Assembly: GCA_020747015.1 (NCBI GenBank)
Contig: JAGTJM010000007.1
Span: forward strand, 434,001 to 498,000
DNA: 64,000 nt
DNA from: Pyrenochaeta sp. MPI-SDFR-AT-0127
Lineage: Eukaryota; Ascomycota; Dothideomycetes; Pleosporales; Cucurbitariaceae
Direction: 5' to 3'
Shown here piece by piece: positions 45,368-57,517 of this stretch. The notes under the pieces are model-generated. The model was not told the DNA's origin and made no database searches. It saw only the letters and a program-made list of their open reading frames with translations. How positions within the stretch are numbered: position 1 is the first letter of the stretch; each line of letters begins with the position of its first letter. The translations under genes and the position numbers were made by a program.

Positions 45368-48300
45368 TTAGCTGACAGTCTGTAGACGTCTCGTCTCTAT
45401 CGCGAACTGGGTCGTGGCTCGCACCACCTCAATATCTGGCTTCCAACGCTCTATCGGTCCATCGATACTTTCGCCCGCTTCCTGTCTGCTCGAAAAGCCT
45501 CCAAGAGCGTACGAAAGGTCCCCGAACCGCTCTCCATGTCGAAGCCGTAGCTTCCGTCTTTGCTCTGTCCATCTTCTACAGCAGAAGAGAAAGTGCGGGA
45601 TCGATTCGATCAGTCCACACTCGCACTCCGCTGATTCTGCTGCCTTGATCTTGTAGAGATATATGTTAAGGCTCGTCATGCACGTCCGGAGCTGCGCGAG
45701 GATCGCGGCCTCACTGCTGTTCAGTTGCTGGTACAGTGCTGCCGCCTTGCCTAGGTGGAGCGCCGCGTCAATCTTCCTCGTGAACTTGCCTACATCAGGT
45801 CGTCCGGCCAGAAGCGGTCCTATTGTGATCTTTGCCTTCTTCAGCGCTTGCTTCACGAGATACCATGGGCGGCCTTCTCGCTGCGGTGGTTCCTCGCTCT
45901 CTGCTCTCGTCGCATTCTTGGCAAGCCAGTTTGCCCTCTCGTTTCCCTCTATCCCTGAGTGGCTAGGCACCCAGTACAGCGTGATATGCTCATGCGGAGC
46001 TTCTTGATGATCTCGCCCACAGCTTCCTAGCACGCACTTGCCCTCCAACTCTGCACCGACAGCAGCGCCGACTGTGCATCCGAGAAGATTCGCACGTGAG
46101 AGGCCGGCACCGGCGACCCTGCTGGTCCCTGGCAGTGCACCGTGGATTCCACGGCCAGTTGGCTGCCTCGCTGATCGCCAATAGCTCCGTGAGATGTGCG
46201 TCCGCCTGATCCGAGCTGGCGACGTCCTCGAGATGGATGCCCCAGACGGTGTCGCATATATGCCAATGCCAGCTCGTCCGTTCCGCACTGATGCGTCTAC
46301 GAAGATGTCCACCTGTCCTGGCCTGTAGTCGTCAATGATGTCTCGCGCCTGTTCCTCGCCCTTGCAGAGTACAACCTCAGGCCTGGCTACCCACGGCGGG
46401 CACGCATATGGCTTGACCTCCATCACATCGTCCATCCGAACTCCTCGCACATCTCTGCCGTCCGCATCAGCGGCGACCGGTGCTTCGTGCAGAGCCGCTG
46501 TCGCTTGAGCATCCAGTGCGGATGCGACTGGCCGAGCTTGTGGAGCGACACTCCAGAACGCGATCGTCTGATTGCGCAGTCTCTGCTCCATGGGGATTAG
46601 ACCAGCTTCTACCTCTGCTATCGCGCCCGCGACCGTGCGGAATCCCCTGATAACCGCCTGCGCCGTGATCCTCTGCGCCTGCATGAGGAGCTGCTTCATT
46701 TCGTGCGTCGCGATCGGGTACCACACAGGCGACGCATAGTCCGCCACCGGCAGCACTGCGCTCTTCGCCAGCTGCTTAACTGTCTTAGGCCGGAGTCCTT
46801 TCAGTCTGCGCAGCGCCAGTGCAACCTTAGTCGCTTTGCCGGCCTTGTGCGCCAGGTACGCCTTAAACCGGAGCTCCTTGTCGAGCGTCACCCCAAGGAG
46901 CTTGACCTCGTCTGTCGGCAGGATCTCCTTCTCTTTAAATCGCAGCGCTGTCGTGCTTTCCCGGGCTGCTCCTTTGTATCTTGTGAGATGGACAAAGGAT
47001 GTCTTCTTTACATCGAATACAGCTCCACTAGTGCGCTCCCACTTCTCCAGCATCGGCACCACCTCGTTCTAGATGCTAAGCGTGTTTCCCTCTACTGATA
47101 GGCCAATCACCCACGCCGAGTAGTCGTCCACGAAGGCCATCGAGCTGCCGTTCTTAGGCGCGCTCTGCACCAGGTCTGCGTTGAAAAAGAGGAACAGGAT
47201 CGGGGCGAGCGCCGACCCTTGCGGAAGGCCAGCCTGCGAGAGTGTCTGTACGTCGGATGTGTAGTTGTTAACAAGGATGCACGCTCGACGATCGGTGCAG
47301 AAGTCTTGCACCCACTGCACGATCACTTCTAGGATCTGCCGTTATCGCAGTCTCCTGATTTCCGGACCTGTCGCGACATTATTGTACGCCCCTTTAACAT
47401 CGAACGACACCAGCGAAAGCGTCTTCCTCCCTCTCCATGCCTTAAACACGTCCTCGCAGAGATACGAGAGCGCGTGCGTCGTCGACCGCTGCTTCCTCGC
47501 CCCAAAGTGCGTCTTCGGCAGCAGCCCGTACTCCTCCACCAGATACGCGATCCTCTCGGCCACCAGCGACTCGAGGGCCTTACCTAGCGTCGGGAGGAGC
47601 GAGATGGGCCGGTAGTTATTCGCGATCGTGTAGTCTCCGCGCTTTAGCTTCTGCAGCGGAATAATCTTCGCAATCTTCCATTCCCGCGGCACCCTTCCCG
47701 TCTCGAGCGACCTGGCGAAGAGCTGCGTGATTTCATCTCCTAGCACTAGCCAGAGCTCTCTCCATACGCGCGCTAGGAGGCCGTCCCTTCCTAGTGCTTT
47801 GTCTGGACTCGCCCTGAACACCGCATTCTTAACTTCGTCTTTCACAATCGGCTCCCACGGCAGCTGGCTGTACCCGCCTAGCACGTCTTCCGGCTCGCAC
47901 GACGGTGGGGCTGGGAAGAACGCCCGCAGCAGCTCATCTACGATGTCCCGATTCTCAGTAACAAATTCATCTTCCGTTCCTGCCTTCTTGATAGGAGGCA
48001 CTCGCGCGAACGAGGCTGTCGCCTTCGTGTCAAGATACTTGGCCGCTTTCCATATGTTGTCGCTGTTGTCTAGGAAGTCCTCCCAGTGTTGCTTCCGGTG
48101 CCGCCGAATCGTCCAGTAGAAGAGCCTCTTCGCCTGCATTGCCGTGCACCGCACTTCGTCCACTCGTCCCTGCCGCCGCATCGCACACGCCCGGTTCCTC
48201 CAGTACGTGTACGACTTCCGCAGCGCCGTCAAATCTTCATTCCACCACCGCTTCATATAGGGCGACGGTCGAGCTCGCGGGCAGTGCGCCTCGAGCGCCT

Positions 48301-49217
48301 TATTCACCTACTCCGTCAGCCGACCCGCTATCTCGTCCACGTCTCCATCCGGGAAGCCCTCTTCCTTCTCTTGCTCCACTATTGCCCTAATCTTGTCCCA
48401 CCGCGCATTCTTAAGCAGCAGTCGCTCCTACCTCTCCTCCCGGTCCACGTCCATGCTGAAGCGGGTCGCGATAGCCCGGTGGTCCGACCCGTACTCGTGC
48501 TCCCAGAGTAAGCATTTAACTAGATCTTCTGCCAGCCCCGTCGTCGCCAGCATAAGGTCAATCGTCAACTTCCCCCTTACGCATTCGTATGTAATCATTC
48601 CTGCGGGGAGGAGGCTCTGCAGCGATAGCTCCGCCATGAAGTCGATAATCGGCTCGCTCTCGTCCTGCCTTAGTTCGTTGCCGATGCTGCTCCCTCCCCA
48701 TAGTGGATTGTATCGGTTAAAGTCGCCCGCGACTACCACCTCCGTGTGAGGGTCGCGCAGCTGCTCTCGCTGCACTGCCTCCTTAATCATGTCTAGTCTG
48801 CTGGTGAGCGCCTCCCAGTTTTCGTCCTTTGTCCTTATCAATTTAAGGTCAGGAATATACACCGATACCACCACTAGCTTCTTTCCCCCCACATGCGCTA
48901 CCACTGCCGTGATGTCCGCCGAGTCTACATGCACCTGTGTTGCCGCCACGTCTCTCGACACCTACATGCACGATCAGACTAGGTTCTGGCCTTATCGCCT
49001 GCCAAACGGCACGAATGCCGTCCAGTGCGGATTCGTGCCATGCAGCACCACCTCTCCATCTACAAGAAAGCACCCAGGCTCCTGGCCTAGGATAAAATGA
49101 AAATCGGCCAGCTCCTGATCGTTATAGAGCGCGTGCTGCGACTCCCTACCTCTCCACATATTCGCTTAGAGGATTTTTAGCTCCCTATTCATAACGCTGG
49201 CGTTCAAGAATCTTATC
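45368..49217 (-). pseudogene. LINE ORF2: endonuclease, reverse transcriptase, RNase H
   Basis: Endonuclease motifs (VVVAGDFNRYNPLWGG, GSDHRAIATRF) lie at 48961-48428. RT motifs (NNYRPISLLPTLGKALESLV, FGARKQRSTTHAL, LVSFDVKGAYNNV, GLPQGSALAPILFLFFNADL, AFVDDYSAWV) span 48307-47069. The region of 47062-45368 holds the thumb and the RNase H domain (VDIFVDASVRNGRAGIG, LYWVPSHSGIEGNERANWLA) and a Cys/His tail (CECGLIESIPHFLFCC). Endonuclease to RT are in one frame, with stops at 48962, 48428, 48308, 47342 and 47069. A local frame shift lies inside the RNase H domain around 46000-46260. Not active. Confidence 0.85.
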
Positions 49218-49268
49218 CTTCGCTTTCTCGTACTCATAGCATTCGCGGCTGGACAACCAATGTAGGCC

Positions 49269-50564
49269 TTAGCAGTTCACACAACGCAGGTTAACCGTCT
49301 CGCACTGCGCGTGTCCTTCCTGCCCACACATGTCGCACATCACTGGTCGTCGGCAGTCCCTCGCTCTGTGGCCGATCCTCCTGCAGTTGAAGCACAGCAC
49401 CGGCGTGCGTCGCTCCTCGAACCGCGAGATCATGAGCCCGCCCCCGCCGAACGTCACGCTGTCCGATCGCAGCAGTTTCTCTGCCTCCTCCTTCGTCGCC
49501 ACCTTGATCACCACCGAAGCATGCTGTCCGCTGGGCCTCGGCTTTCCAAGCCACCGCATCGTGCACACTTCGACTCCATTCTCCGTCCCGAACCGCTCCA
49601 TGGCTGATCAGCTCACTTTACCCGTGTCTGCATCCATTACCAGCGTCACCTCGATAAAGTCCGCCTTGACCGGGTACCACTTAGGGCCCACCAGTCTCGC
49701 TCCAGGGATCTGCGGTTCCAGCCACTCGGCCGTTGTCTGCCAGAATGCCGCCTCCTTATCCTTGTCTACCGCGAACTTAATCACGCTCGCGCTGTCGTTC
49801 ACTCGCCACACGCGGAAGTCCTTGACTGTCGCTCCTGCAAGCCGTTCCACGCCGTTCATGCCCTGCTGGATGGCCTGCTTGGCAGCCTCCGTAGTACCTA
49901 CCTTCTCCACCATGCCACCTTCTACCCGGCTGACGTTGATTACTAACTGTCCCACGTTTTCTTTATCTGTCATTCCTGTGCTTGTCGTTCGCGAAAGCGT
50001 CGTGCCTGACCCCGCTAGCCGCCCGCTGGCTGCAACAGATGCCCATGTCTGCGTGGACGGTGGTTCGATCGAGAGGGTGTCGAGCTGCGCCCGGAGAGAT
50101 CCAATCGTCTCCTGCAGTTCCACGATTTGGTTCTTAAGATACTGTTGTTCTGATTAGAACGTTGCTCGGTCGCTTCGGATGTCCTCGATGATCTTGTTCT
50201 AGTTCGCGATGATGCTGTTTTGCTGTGCTATCGTCTCTTTCAGGCTCGCAATCAGTACTGCTAGTTCTCCTATCCCGGCGTATCCTCCTTCGGGAGCGCC
50301 ATCAGGCGTGAGAGAGATGCGCCGGCCCGGGAATGGCGGTAGTTCATAGTGCGTCGTGCGTCGCTGCGTGTTGGCTGGTTCGTCGTTCTGCGGCAGCTGC
50401 GATGCCGTGGCTTCGCTTCCAGCTTGTACCAGCCGAGCTGCTGCTGCTGTTCTTGTCGTCGGCAGCTGCTGGGCCTCGAGCGCCTTTGCAGTTTGCTTCC
50501 TGGTACGTTTGGCTGGCGCCGGAGGTGGTGTTGACGGGTCGTAGTCGGAGTCTGACGGCGCCAT
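49269..50564 (-). pseudogene. LINE ORF1 (gag-like), broken by stops
   Basis: Starts at the ATG at 50564 (MAPSDSDYDPSTPPPAPAKR), with a Gln-rich coiled-coil-like segment around ASLKETIAQQNSIIAN. One frame continues to 49269, with stops at 50199-50201, near 50157 and at 49608-49610. The C-terminal part contains the zinc knuckle CFNCRRIGHRARDC and a second Cys/His cluster (CDMCGQEGHAQC). It would bind the element RNA. The last TAG at 49269 falls where related proteins continue a little further. Confidence 0.8.
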
Positions 50565-50639
50565 CGGGGCTCCGGCACGACGTTCGGTGATCCGCACGGA
50601 CCGCCTTGCAGCGGGAACTAGCTAAGCGAGAGTCCTCGG

Positions 50640-52116
50640 TTCGAGTAAAAGAATGTCCGAGATGAATATCCTCCTCTTCAACAATCCGAAAGTTTTTCAA
50701 CGCCCCTCGCACAAGGGTGTGGCCGGTCTTCGCCACCTCACAGCCGTGAACGTCTAGAATGGATGGCGTTGGGAAGAGATATAACGATCGTTTCCGGTGA
50801 CAGAGAACGGCATGCAGCCCTAGATAGTGTAGTGCCTTGCCAAGCATTGCTACCATCACAGCTCTGCTATCCTTATCCATCGCGAACGCGAACATGAACA
50901 ATCTAAACCGCTTATGTCCCTTACATGTCAAACTAAAGCACATCTCTACAACCCTAAAGATTGCAGTGCTCACGTAGGGAGCTGTTTGTTGTTTGACCAT
51001 ACGATAGCTGTATCACCAAAACATATCGAGCCCTTCCACCTTCGTATGCGCTTACAACGAGGGCGTTCCACCAGCGACGCTCAACCCACTTGCCGAAGCG
51101 TAGGCGCCAATTTCCAGGGCCACGGCACTCCGTCTATCTTATACCCCTCTTGTGTCATCGTATTCCCCCTCAACGAGCTGAGATTAGATCTCAGCTGCTG
51201 CTTGGTCTAGGAATCGGCTCGAGTGGGCTTGAGACATGGGCACATGGTGAGCCTAATTAGGTCTTTCGTTCGGTCAGCGGAGGGAACAACAGTGGGTTTC
51301 GGGGCTTGAGGGCGAGGAAATCGAGGTCATCGTGCGTTAGACCGCATCTCAATGTGCGTAGGATAGCTGTGTTGACCGCTTCGACGCTAGAAACACGTTG
51401 GCTGACTGACGCGCGCCGTGGCCGTACGGATCTTGGCACTGCTCCCAATCCCAAGCCGGATTTAATCATAAACGGGCAATGTTATGTCAGCTTTGACAAG
51501 AATTGCTCTGATTGGAGGGTTTTTAACGAAAGTACTGGTTTGCATGACGATCGCGCATGAATCCGCGCCTAGATCAGCCCTCACGGCTAATTATGGCTCC
51601 TAAGTATTGCTATTGGATCCCTAGACGTATATGAAAGCTGCGCATGTGTTGCGATAGATGGAAATGATGGTGGTGGCTCTGTGTTGGGGGAGGTTCGTTA
51701 TTGCTATAAAGAAGGTCTCCTCGAGGATCGGAAGGGCAAGCGACTATGCGACTGTAATTTTTGTACAGATGCACGTGGATGGGTTCAGGGGTCATCTTAG
51801 AATGTAGGTTAAGAGGAATTTCAGATTATTAACGCGCGCACAGATTTTTATATTGCTGCAAAGTCTAAGTACCTACAATTTTGTCCGTTACGGCGGTTGT
51901 TCCGTTACGAAGGGATGCACGTTATATTTATAAATATATATTCTAATGTTTATAATTTTAAATAAAATAATAAGATATTATCTATTTTACTTTTCGATTT
52001 TAATATATTTTAATGAAGATTGAAGAAGTTAGGATTATCTTATAATTAATAACTTTTGGGTGTAGCTTGGTGGGGAAAAAATTTGGCGGAAGAAACTTTT
52101 TTCATGTGACTGTACC
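50640..52116. other. LINE 5' flank and AT-rich block
   Basis: No confident gene. A minus frame at 50650-51000 (MCFSLTCKGHKRFRLFMFAF and on) is not recognised. 51838-52090 is a strongly AT-rich block with long A/T runs (for example TATATTTATAAATATATATT), the composition expected of RIP-degraded DNA. Confidence 0.45.
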
Positions 52117-52359
52117 CTTCTAATCGCTTCGATGCTTGGAGCTGTTATCTTTGTGACTGTTAATTCGGCCGGGGAGAAGACTCACCCCACAGAGTCATAC
52201 GGTATTGATCCAAGCCGAATCTTCTCCAGTCATGATCTGAAGTTTGCTGTTCCAGTCCGGCGAGCAGCCAAGGGCCGTGGTGTGGATGTTGCTTTGGATA
52301 CGGTTTCAGGCGAAGCACTTCAGACTACGTTCAGCTGCGTCGCACCCTTCGGCGGTTAA
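52117..52359 (+). pseudogene. PKS enoyl-reductase domain fragment
   Basis: A short frame matches the zinc-less MDR enoyl-reductase region of highly reducing PKSs: MLGAVIFVTVNSAGEK, YGIDPSRIFSSHDLKFA, then RAAKGRGVDVALDTVSGEAL and FSCVAPFGG. Usual equivalents are LGAEIFATVGS..K, YGIP..HIFSSRD and A(T)GRGVDVVLNSLSGE. It stops at a TAA where coding should continue. About 80 residues remain, without the rest of the ER or the KR. This is exactly the domain that would follow the methyltransferase missing from the PKS at 9-13.7 kb, though on the other strand. Confidence 0.65.
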
Positions 52360-52439
52360 ACAGTCATCTTTGAGGGACCGATATTCATCCTCTTGCCCCT
52401 CGGAGCCTTGTTCGTGCCCCATATTTTCAGGATTTGAAC

Positions 52440-53600
52440 CTCTATATTATTCATAAGGTGCTATAAACATGCTCGGATAGGTACGTTTGGATAATAAGCA
52501 CGCAGGCTATTGTTCAGGGCAGTCTCATTATCCGTAATAAACACCCTTGGGACCACGTCTAGCTCCTCAAACAACGTTTTGAGGGACTCTATCGCATAGT
52601 TATAGGTCTCCTATAACTCATTTGGCATAAAGCAGAAGGCGATATCGTACGTCCTTTGCATGCCTGTAATACCCACTATATGCAGTAAGGGCATGTTGAA
52701 TCTGTTGTTTTTGTACGTACAATCCAACATAACAACATCGGGGTGCCTCTTGATAAGGTGCTTCGAGTATGGGTGGGCCCGGAATAGTGCATGGAGGCGA
52801 TCCTGGGGATCCTTTTGGTATGTCGCAAAATACTGGAGGGGCTGGCCTCTGGCCTCCTCAATGCTATCTAGGTCCTCGCCATCGTAATGGTACTCCTTTT
52901 GAAGCGCCTCCAGCATCACCTCAATCTTCGAGCGTCCCCCAAGGGTGGTAAGTCGGGACGCTGCCATGTAGTTTTGGGTACCCTGGTATGACACGTAGTA
53001 CCCTTGGTCGATAAGGCGCGGATAAATGATAGATGGGGAGGTATTATAGCGCACTCCATCAGTGACTATATCGCGTAGCTGTCCATCGTGGTCGGCTTTT
53101 CGAAGTTCTGGGAGGCCCAGAGGTCGAACTCAGTGATGATTGTGGGTAGGATTTACTATATCCACCAACCAGTAACACTCCCCTGCGTCATTGGTTTTGT
53201 TCCGTAGTATACCCTGCTATTTGCAGCCTTTCATCCGGGTGCCTCCTTCACGACCATTACGATCACTCCTGCGGGCCGCTGGTCTATATTGACGGACACA
53301 CGCGCATCGTAGTTCAACTCGAAGGACACGCGCCTCACTTCTTTTAGGTGTTACTCTAGACCTCTGTTACTCTAGACCTCCTGGCCTTATGGATAGTGCA
53401 CCCAAAGCCCGTATGGGTCTCCTGAAGGTGTAGGTTTAATGTATCCACAGCATCAATGAGTTCGGCTCGTGCAGTGTTCCTGGGTATGATATTCGAGGGT
53501 TACATATTGCAGAAGGATTGTTTGGGTCCCAATTTGAAGGGAGATCATAAAACTGTGGAGTTTCTGGCTCTAGGGAGGGCTCTGGGGTCATTGTGGGTGG
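52440..53600 (-). pseudogene. MULE-type transposase remnant
   Basis: Minus-strand coding traces in several frames and with stops: a Cys/His-containing N-terminal DNA-binding-like region (about 53430-53090), then ORF 53054-52611 (YVSYQGTQNYMAASRLTTLG, DPQDRLHALFRAHP, VVMLDCTYKNNRFNMPLLHI, VGITGMQRTYDIAFCFMPNE) and SLKTLFEELDVVPRVFITDN ... LNNSLRAYYPNVPIRACL. These are the MULE transposase core features (the DCTYK and ITDNE blocks). At least three stops and truncation at both sides. No terminal repeats identified. Confidence 0.8.
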
Positions 53601-54454
53601 TTTATCACGTAATGTTGGTTGGTGGAAGTGCAGGAGGGCGACGCGCATATGTCAACAATGCAGGCCTCAAACGCCACCTCTCTCGCTTCCAGGGCCCTCG
53701 CAATGCCCACCTCAACACCACTACCAATGCACCACAACAAATCGTCGCACGACCACCAGAGTAGTCGCAGTTGATCGGGCGTATATATATTACTATGTCC
53801 AAGCATTATGATCGTCTTGCAGCAATGAATATATATTATTATAGGCCTGCGGAGGGGTTTTGAGGTTTGGTGTTGCGAAATTGGACCCTGAGATCGCTAG
53901 CGTCGGAGGTTGCTCAGAAAACGCCGACGCGTGGTGTTGGTGATGGTTGAAGAACACAGGAACGCGCGCGTTGAGGGCCATTGTTCCGCGGAACATCTCC
54001 AATGAACACTCAATCTCGACAAAGAAATCTTGGAAATTATAAGTCGTTACCAATCGTGCTGTGCTAATACGTCAAAAACTGAAAAACGAACTTTCAAAAT
54101 CCACTTCTGTGATCGACAGCATTCTCGCCTCCATTATCACAGAGCTATGAGCATTCACGGTTCAGGACGTGTGTACTGCGCCCTCCGGGTTTCGCTCAGG
54201 GCAAGGTCAGATTTAGATTTGAAATCAAGGCCGAGTTTGCTGGTACCAGAGAATGTTAACGTGGTCGCGGCCACCGACGAACACGTTTCTGATATGTGGA
54301 GGCCATGGTCAGCTTACGAACTGAGGAATTCAGCTGCACAGCCTCTATCCCTGCGCATGTGGCACTATCCGGGGCTGTGCAACGCCGAGTCAGTGGCTGA
54401 CCAGTTGTGGCTGGGTAAGAATGGATGCAGAAGAATGCTCCCAAAAGTTGACAT
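53601..54454. other. No gene recognised
   Basis: Overlapping low-information frames on both strands. A plus frame at 54030-54608 overlaps the unknown minus gene below and has no family features. Confidence 0.35.
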
Positions 54455-55099
54455 CTATTCACTTAGTATCCATGCCTTTAAGTCATCGTTGGTAGTTTCA
54501 CTCCTCGCTTCCTTCATGCCAGTCCAACCATGTCTATCTAAGTACAGCTGCCGACTCAAATTCCGAAAGTTCAACTCGTTCTGGAATCCTAATGTAGTCA
54601 AACATTGACTAAATGGATAACACATTGGTCCCACCTTCCATATTCTTGTTCCATGCTCCCAAGTCCTCTCACTATGATCCCATTCTATCAGAACTACCGC
54701 AGAGTACAAACCATTACCAAAAAACTCGTCGGATATGTGTTCCCAGTAGTCCTCGATTGCCTGCCATTGAGGTGGGGTCATACAGACGCCGTTATCGATT
54801 CGGCAAGCTACTGTTACGAACTTGAATCCAGCGCATGATGTAATGCGTGAACGACTGAATACATTATGACCCGACTGTGATCAATTTGGGCAGTGCTCGT
54901 CCAGCTGTGATGGTGCCATAAGTGTGTACCCTTTTGTATTGTTGTAAAAGATTTCTACTAGACACAATTCTTTTCCTTTGGTAGGAGCATGCCAGCCTAT
55001 AATTTGGTACTTCGGCGAGAGATTTTTAAATTTCCATGGATTATAGCGAATGCGACCATCATCGTCTGCGTCGCGCGGCACTGGTAAAGTTGAGGCCAT
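54455..55099 (-). pseudogene. Unknown protein with one in-frame stop
   Basis: One minus frame of 214 codons from the ATG at 55099 is broken only by a TGA at 54881-54883. Before the stop: YNPWKFKNLSPKYQIIGWHA and LVEIFYNNTKGYTLM. After it: CAGFKFVTVACRIDNGVCMT, PPQWQAIEDYWEHISDEFFG and LIEWDHSERTWEHGTRIW. The even amino-acid composition on both sides suggests a real protein of about 24 kDa, either recently inactivated or carrying a sequencing error. The family is not recognised. No signal peptide or membrane helix. Confidence 0.45.
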
Positions 55100-56056
55100 T
55101 GTTGCACGGACTACGTGTTACTCAGACGCAGAGTCCTTTATATAGACGTTAATGCAGAAGAAATTGCGAAAAGGTTAGTTTAGAAAATGGTATATACCCA
55201 AGCTAGTTCAAAATTCGTTTTCCGTATATCAAGAACGGTATTCGGAAACTCACGTGGTGGTCGACCTAATACCAGAATTTAAGTGCCACATGAGACTTGT
55301 GCTGCTCTTCGCATTATCAAATCCCAATGGCCTCCGAGATCAAACAATGGCGCAATTATATTTCTTATACACGCATTTGTACCTCAATCTTCTTATTGTC
55401 GTAATATCCACGCCTCGAGGTAATGGGCGCCATGATAATCCTGTGGCTTGCTCAGTTGCATAAGGGATGGGCCGCACAGATTCTCGTTTGCTGGGAAGGC
55501 CAAGGGTGGCCCGCTGGGCCGATGCAGCTCTGAGCGCTTTAAGACCCGTCTTGGGGCAACGTTTGAGCAGGCTCTGTACAATTACATCGTATCTAGATAG
55601 AGCGACTCGTCTTTCTCAGAATGTCCTGACAGTGCCACCACCTTTACAGTACGCCCTACTCTAAACTAAGCCCACAACGGCTCTTTGCAGCCATGGAAAT
55701 TGCAGGCCCACATGTCGGGACTGGCCCCGGTTTGCCCTCGCTGCCGTGGGGAGACAGAGAGAATTATGGATAAAGGTTTATCGTCTTTGTGTTACACGGG
55801 AAAGCGGGTTTGGACCGTCTTGCGATGCCAATGCGGTGAGGTTTGCCCTGTGTAACTTACGGGGAAGCGGTTTTGGACCGTCTCGCGATGCCAATGCGGT
55901 GTTTTTTGCCCTGTGTAGCCTTCAATAAACTCTTGCTATCAGTAGCTAAGACGCTGCACGCATTCATAAACGCTTTAAAAGCAGCCTGCGCTCCGCATAC
56001 TGTCTGCAAAAGATATACCTTTCGCTGCTAGCCTTTTTTTTCTATAGAGTGAGATA
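55100..56056. other. Intergenic with a short tandem duplication
   Basis: No recognisable gene. Contains the 63-bp duplication listed separately and otherwise only short chance frames. Confidence 0.4.
55796..55920. repeat. Two tandem copies of a 63-bp unit
   Basis: 55796-55858 and 55859-55920 are near-identical, sharing TTTGGACCGTCT and GCGATGCCAATGCGGTG and differing at several sites. Confidence 0.75.
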
Positions 56057-56376
56057 ATGGAGAACTTTTCGACAATCGCAACCATTTACGAGATCGGATA
56101 TGAGTGAGTATTAGCTTTACTTATGTTTTATGAAGGACCATAAGCACTCTAACGTCATATAGCCTGGTGATCCAGACCTCAGATGGCCCGATCATGTGCA
56201 CGGTGTATCGCACGAATATCGTCTGCGAGACATGCGGCATGGAATTTGGGCCCAATTTCGATGCATTCGGGCGCCACCATAGGTTATGCATCGAAGATAG
56301 GCAAAGCGCCTCATACCAACGTTGCGGACGACAAAGGCAAACACAGAAAGAGGGGCTTAAGCGGATTGAGGAATAA
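56057..56376 (+). CDS. Small C2HC zinc-finger protein, putative
   Basis: Two exons, 56057-56103 and 56163-56376, with a 59-bp intron (GTGAGT...ATATAG, with CTAAC branch-like sequence), predict 86 residues. After MENFSTIATIYEIGYD comes a compact segment and the Cys/His cluster CETCGMEFGPNFDAFGRHHR followed by LC, which fits one C-x2-C-x12-HH-x2-C zinc finger. The C-terminus is basic and Gln-rich. It could bind nucleic acid. No known family was recognised, and the model rests on splice signals and the motif only. Confidence 0.4.
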
Positions 56377-57517
56377 CGGATCACACGCAATTCCCCTTAC
56401 CGTACCGCTGGTACTCGGGGTTAGTGACGAGTTGATGGAAGAATTGCGAGGCTGGGAGCCTCAAAGCCCTTTTGCTCTGTGGCTGTATCTTATCTATTGT
56501 CCCTCTCGAGAGCCTTCGGGTTAGACTATGCGCGATGTGAGGATATCTTACGGGCCAATGTAGATACATCTCAACATTGAGGGTTCCGTCGGAACTCTTC
56601 AAGGATTCTTCTCAATATATATTGTTACCTATATTCTGCCTCATGTTCACACACTCTTCTGTAGCACATCCAAAGCCTCAGAAGCTCTGTCGCTAATAGT
56701 GCTGGTAGATTGAATGCAGTGGGCGTCGACATTAAATTGAAAGTACACCAAAGACCAGGTGGGTGACGGATATTGCTTGCAACGTGCGGTTGGCAGGGAC
56801 AAAAGCTGCAAGCAGGGAGCGCCAAGTCGGAGAGTTTTGTGATTGCCCGTACTCGTTGCTAATCCCCTCTCCCTGTCCCAGCGAGTTTAAGCAGGCGGTT
56901 AGACGCGCCTCTCTTGAGGCCGTACCTAACACACTGCTATTGTAATGGGCTATGCGACACGCTCTCCGACTGTGGCTTTAGCGAATGATAGATGTCATCA
57001 TAGAACTGTGAAGAGCAGCCCTGACACTCTTTATACACCCCAAACGGTACGTCGGAGCTCCAATCCCCCGATGGAACATCGAAGCGACCAAAACCGCATC
57101 TTTTCCACAGCCTGGAGCAATGGTACTCGCAGAATTTACAAGTATTCCACACTGCCTCTATCAGCTTTGCCATGCAGCATAGTGAAGAGGTGTAAGTAGG
57201 GAAACATCTCTTCGAAATGGGTTGTTTTAGAGATCTTCCAATCGTCTGTCAAGGGGTTTCAGGTAATGCACCAATCCTTGGCCGTACATTCGATGCATAA
57301 GCGTAGCCCCGTGACTGTCAGTTTAAAGCAAGTCCATTCCATGTTCTAATAATAGTCGCAAGAATGCGGACAGCTTGTTGTGAACGGTCGCCTCTTCGAT
57401 CGTGGATCCTCTGGTTCTATCTGACAGCAGTGTTTCCTACCACATTCTGTATCCAACTTGTGTTTATTTGATTGCCCATAAATCACTTCTTTGATTCCAG
57501 ACTTCCGACAGCGAAAC
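56377..57517. other. Intergenic
   Basis: No recognisable gene. Short frames on both strands without domains. Confidence 0.4.

Larger units (their letters stand above)
45368..50597 (-). mobile_element. Non-LTR retrotransposon (LINE), Tad1/I-like, inactivated
   Basis: Two-ORF minus-strand element: gag-like ORF1 with zinc knuckles, and ORF2 with apurinic-type endonuclease, reverse transcriptase and RNase H in that order. That order and the RNase H are typical of the Tad1/I groups of fungal LINEs. All coding blocks are present in the right order, so it is nearly full length, but in-frame stops of the CAG/CAA-to-TAG/TAA type occur in both ORFs. Terminal boundaries were not resolved. Confidence 0.9.

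Noticed and set aside
45414..50157. Long plus-strand frames across the LINE (for example 49330-50157)
   Set aside because: They are antisense shadows of the GC-rich ORF1 and ORF2, which carry the recognisable motifs.
52425..52445. tRNA-like B box (GGTTCAAATCC on the minus strand)
   Set aside because: No A box, anticodon stem or acceptor pairing around it, so a chance match.
54030..54608. 192-codon plus-strand ORF
   Set aside because: Overlaps the better supported minus-strand frame 54455-55099 and shows no motif.
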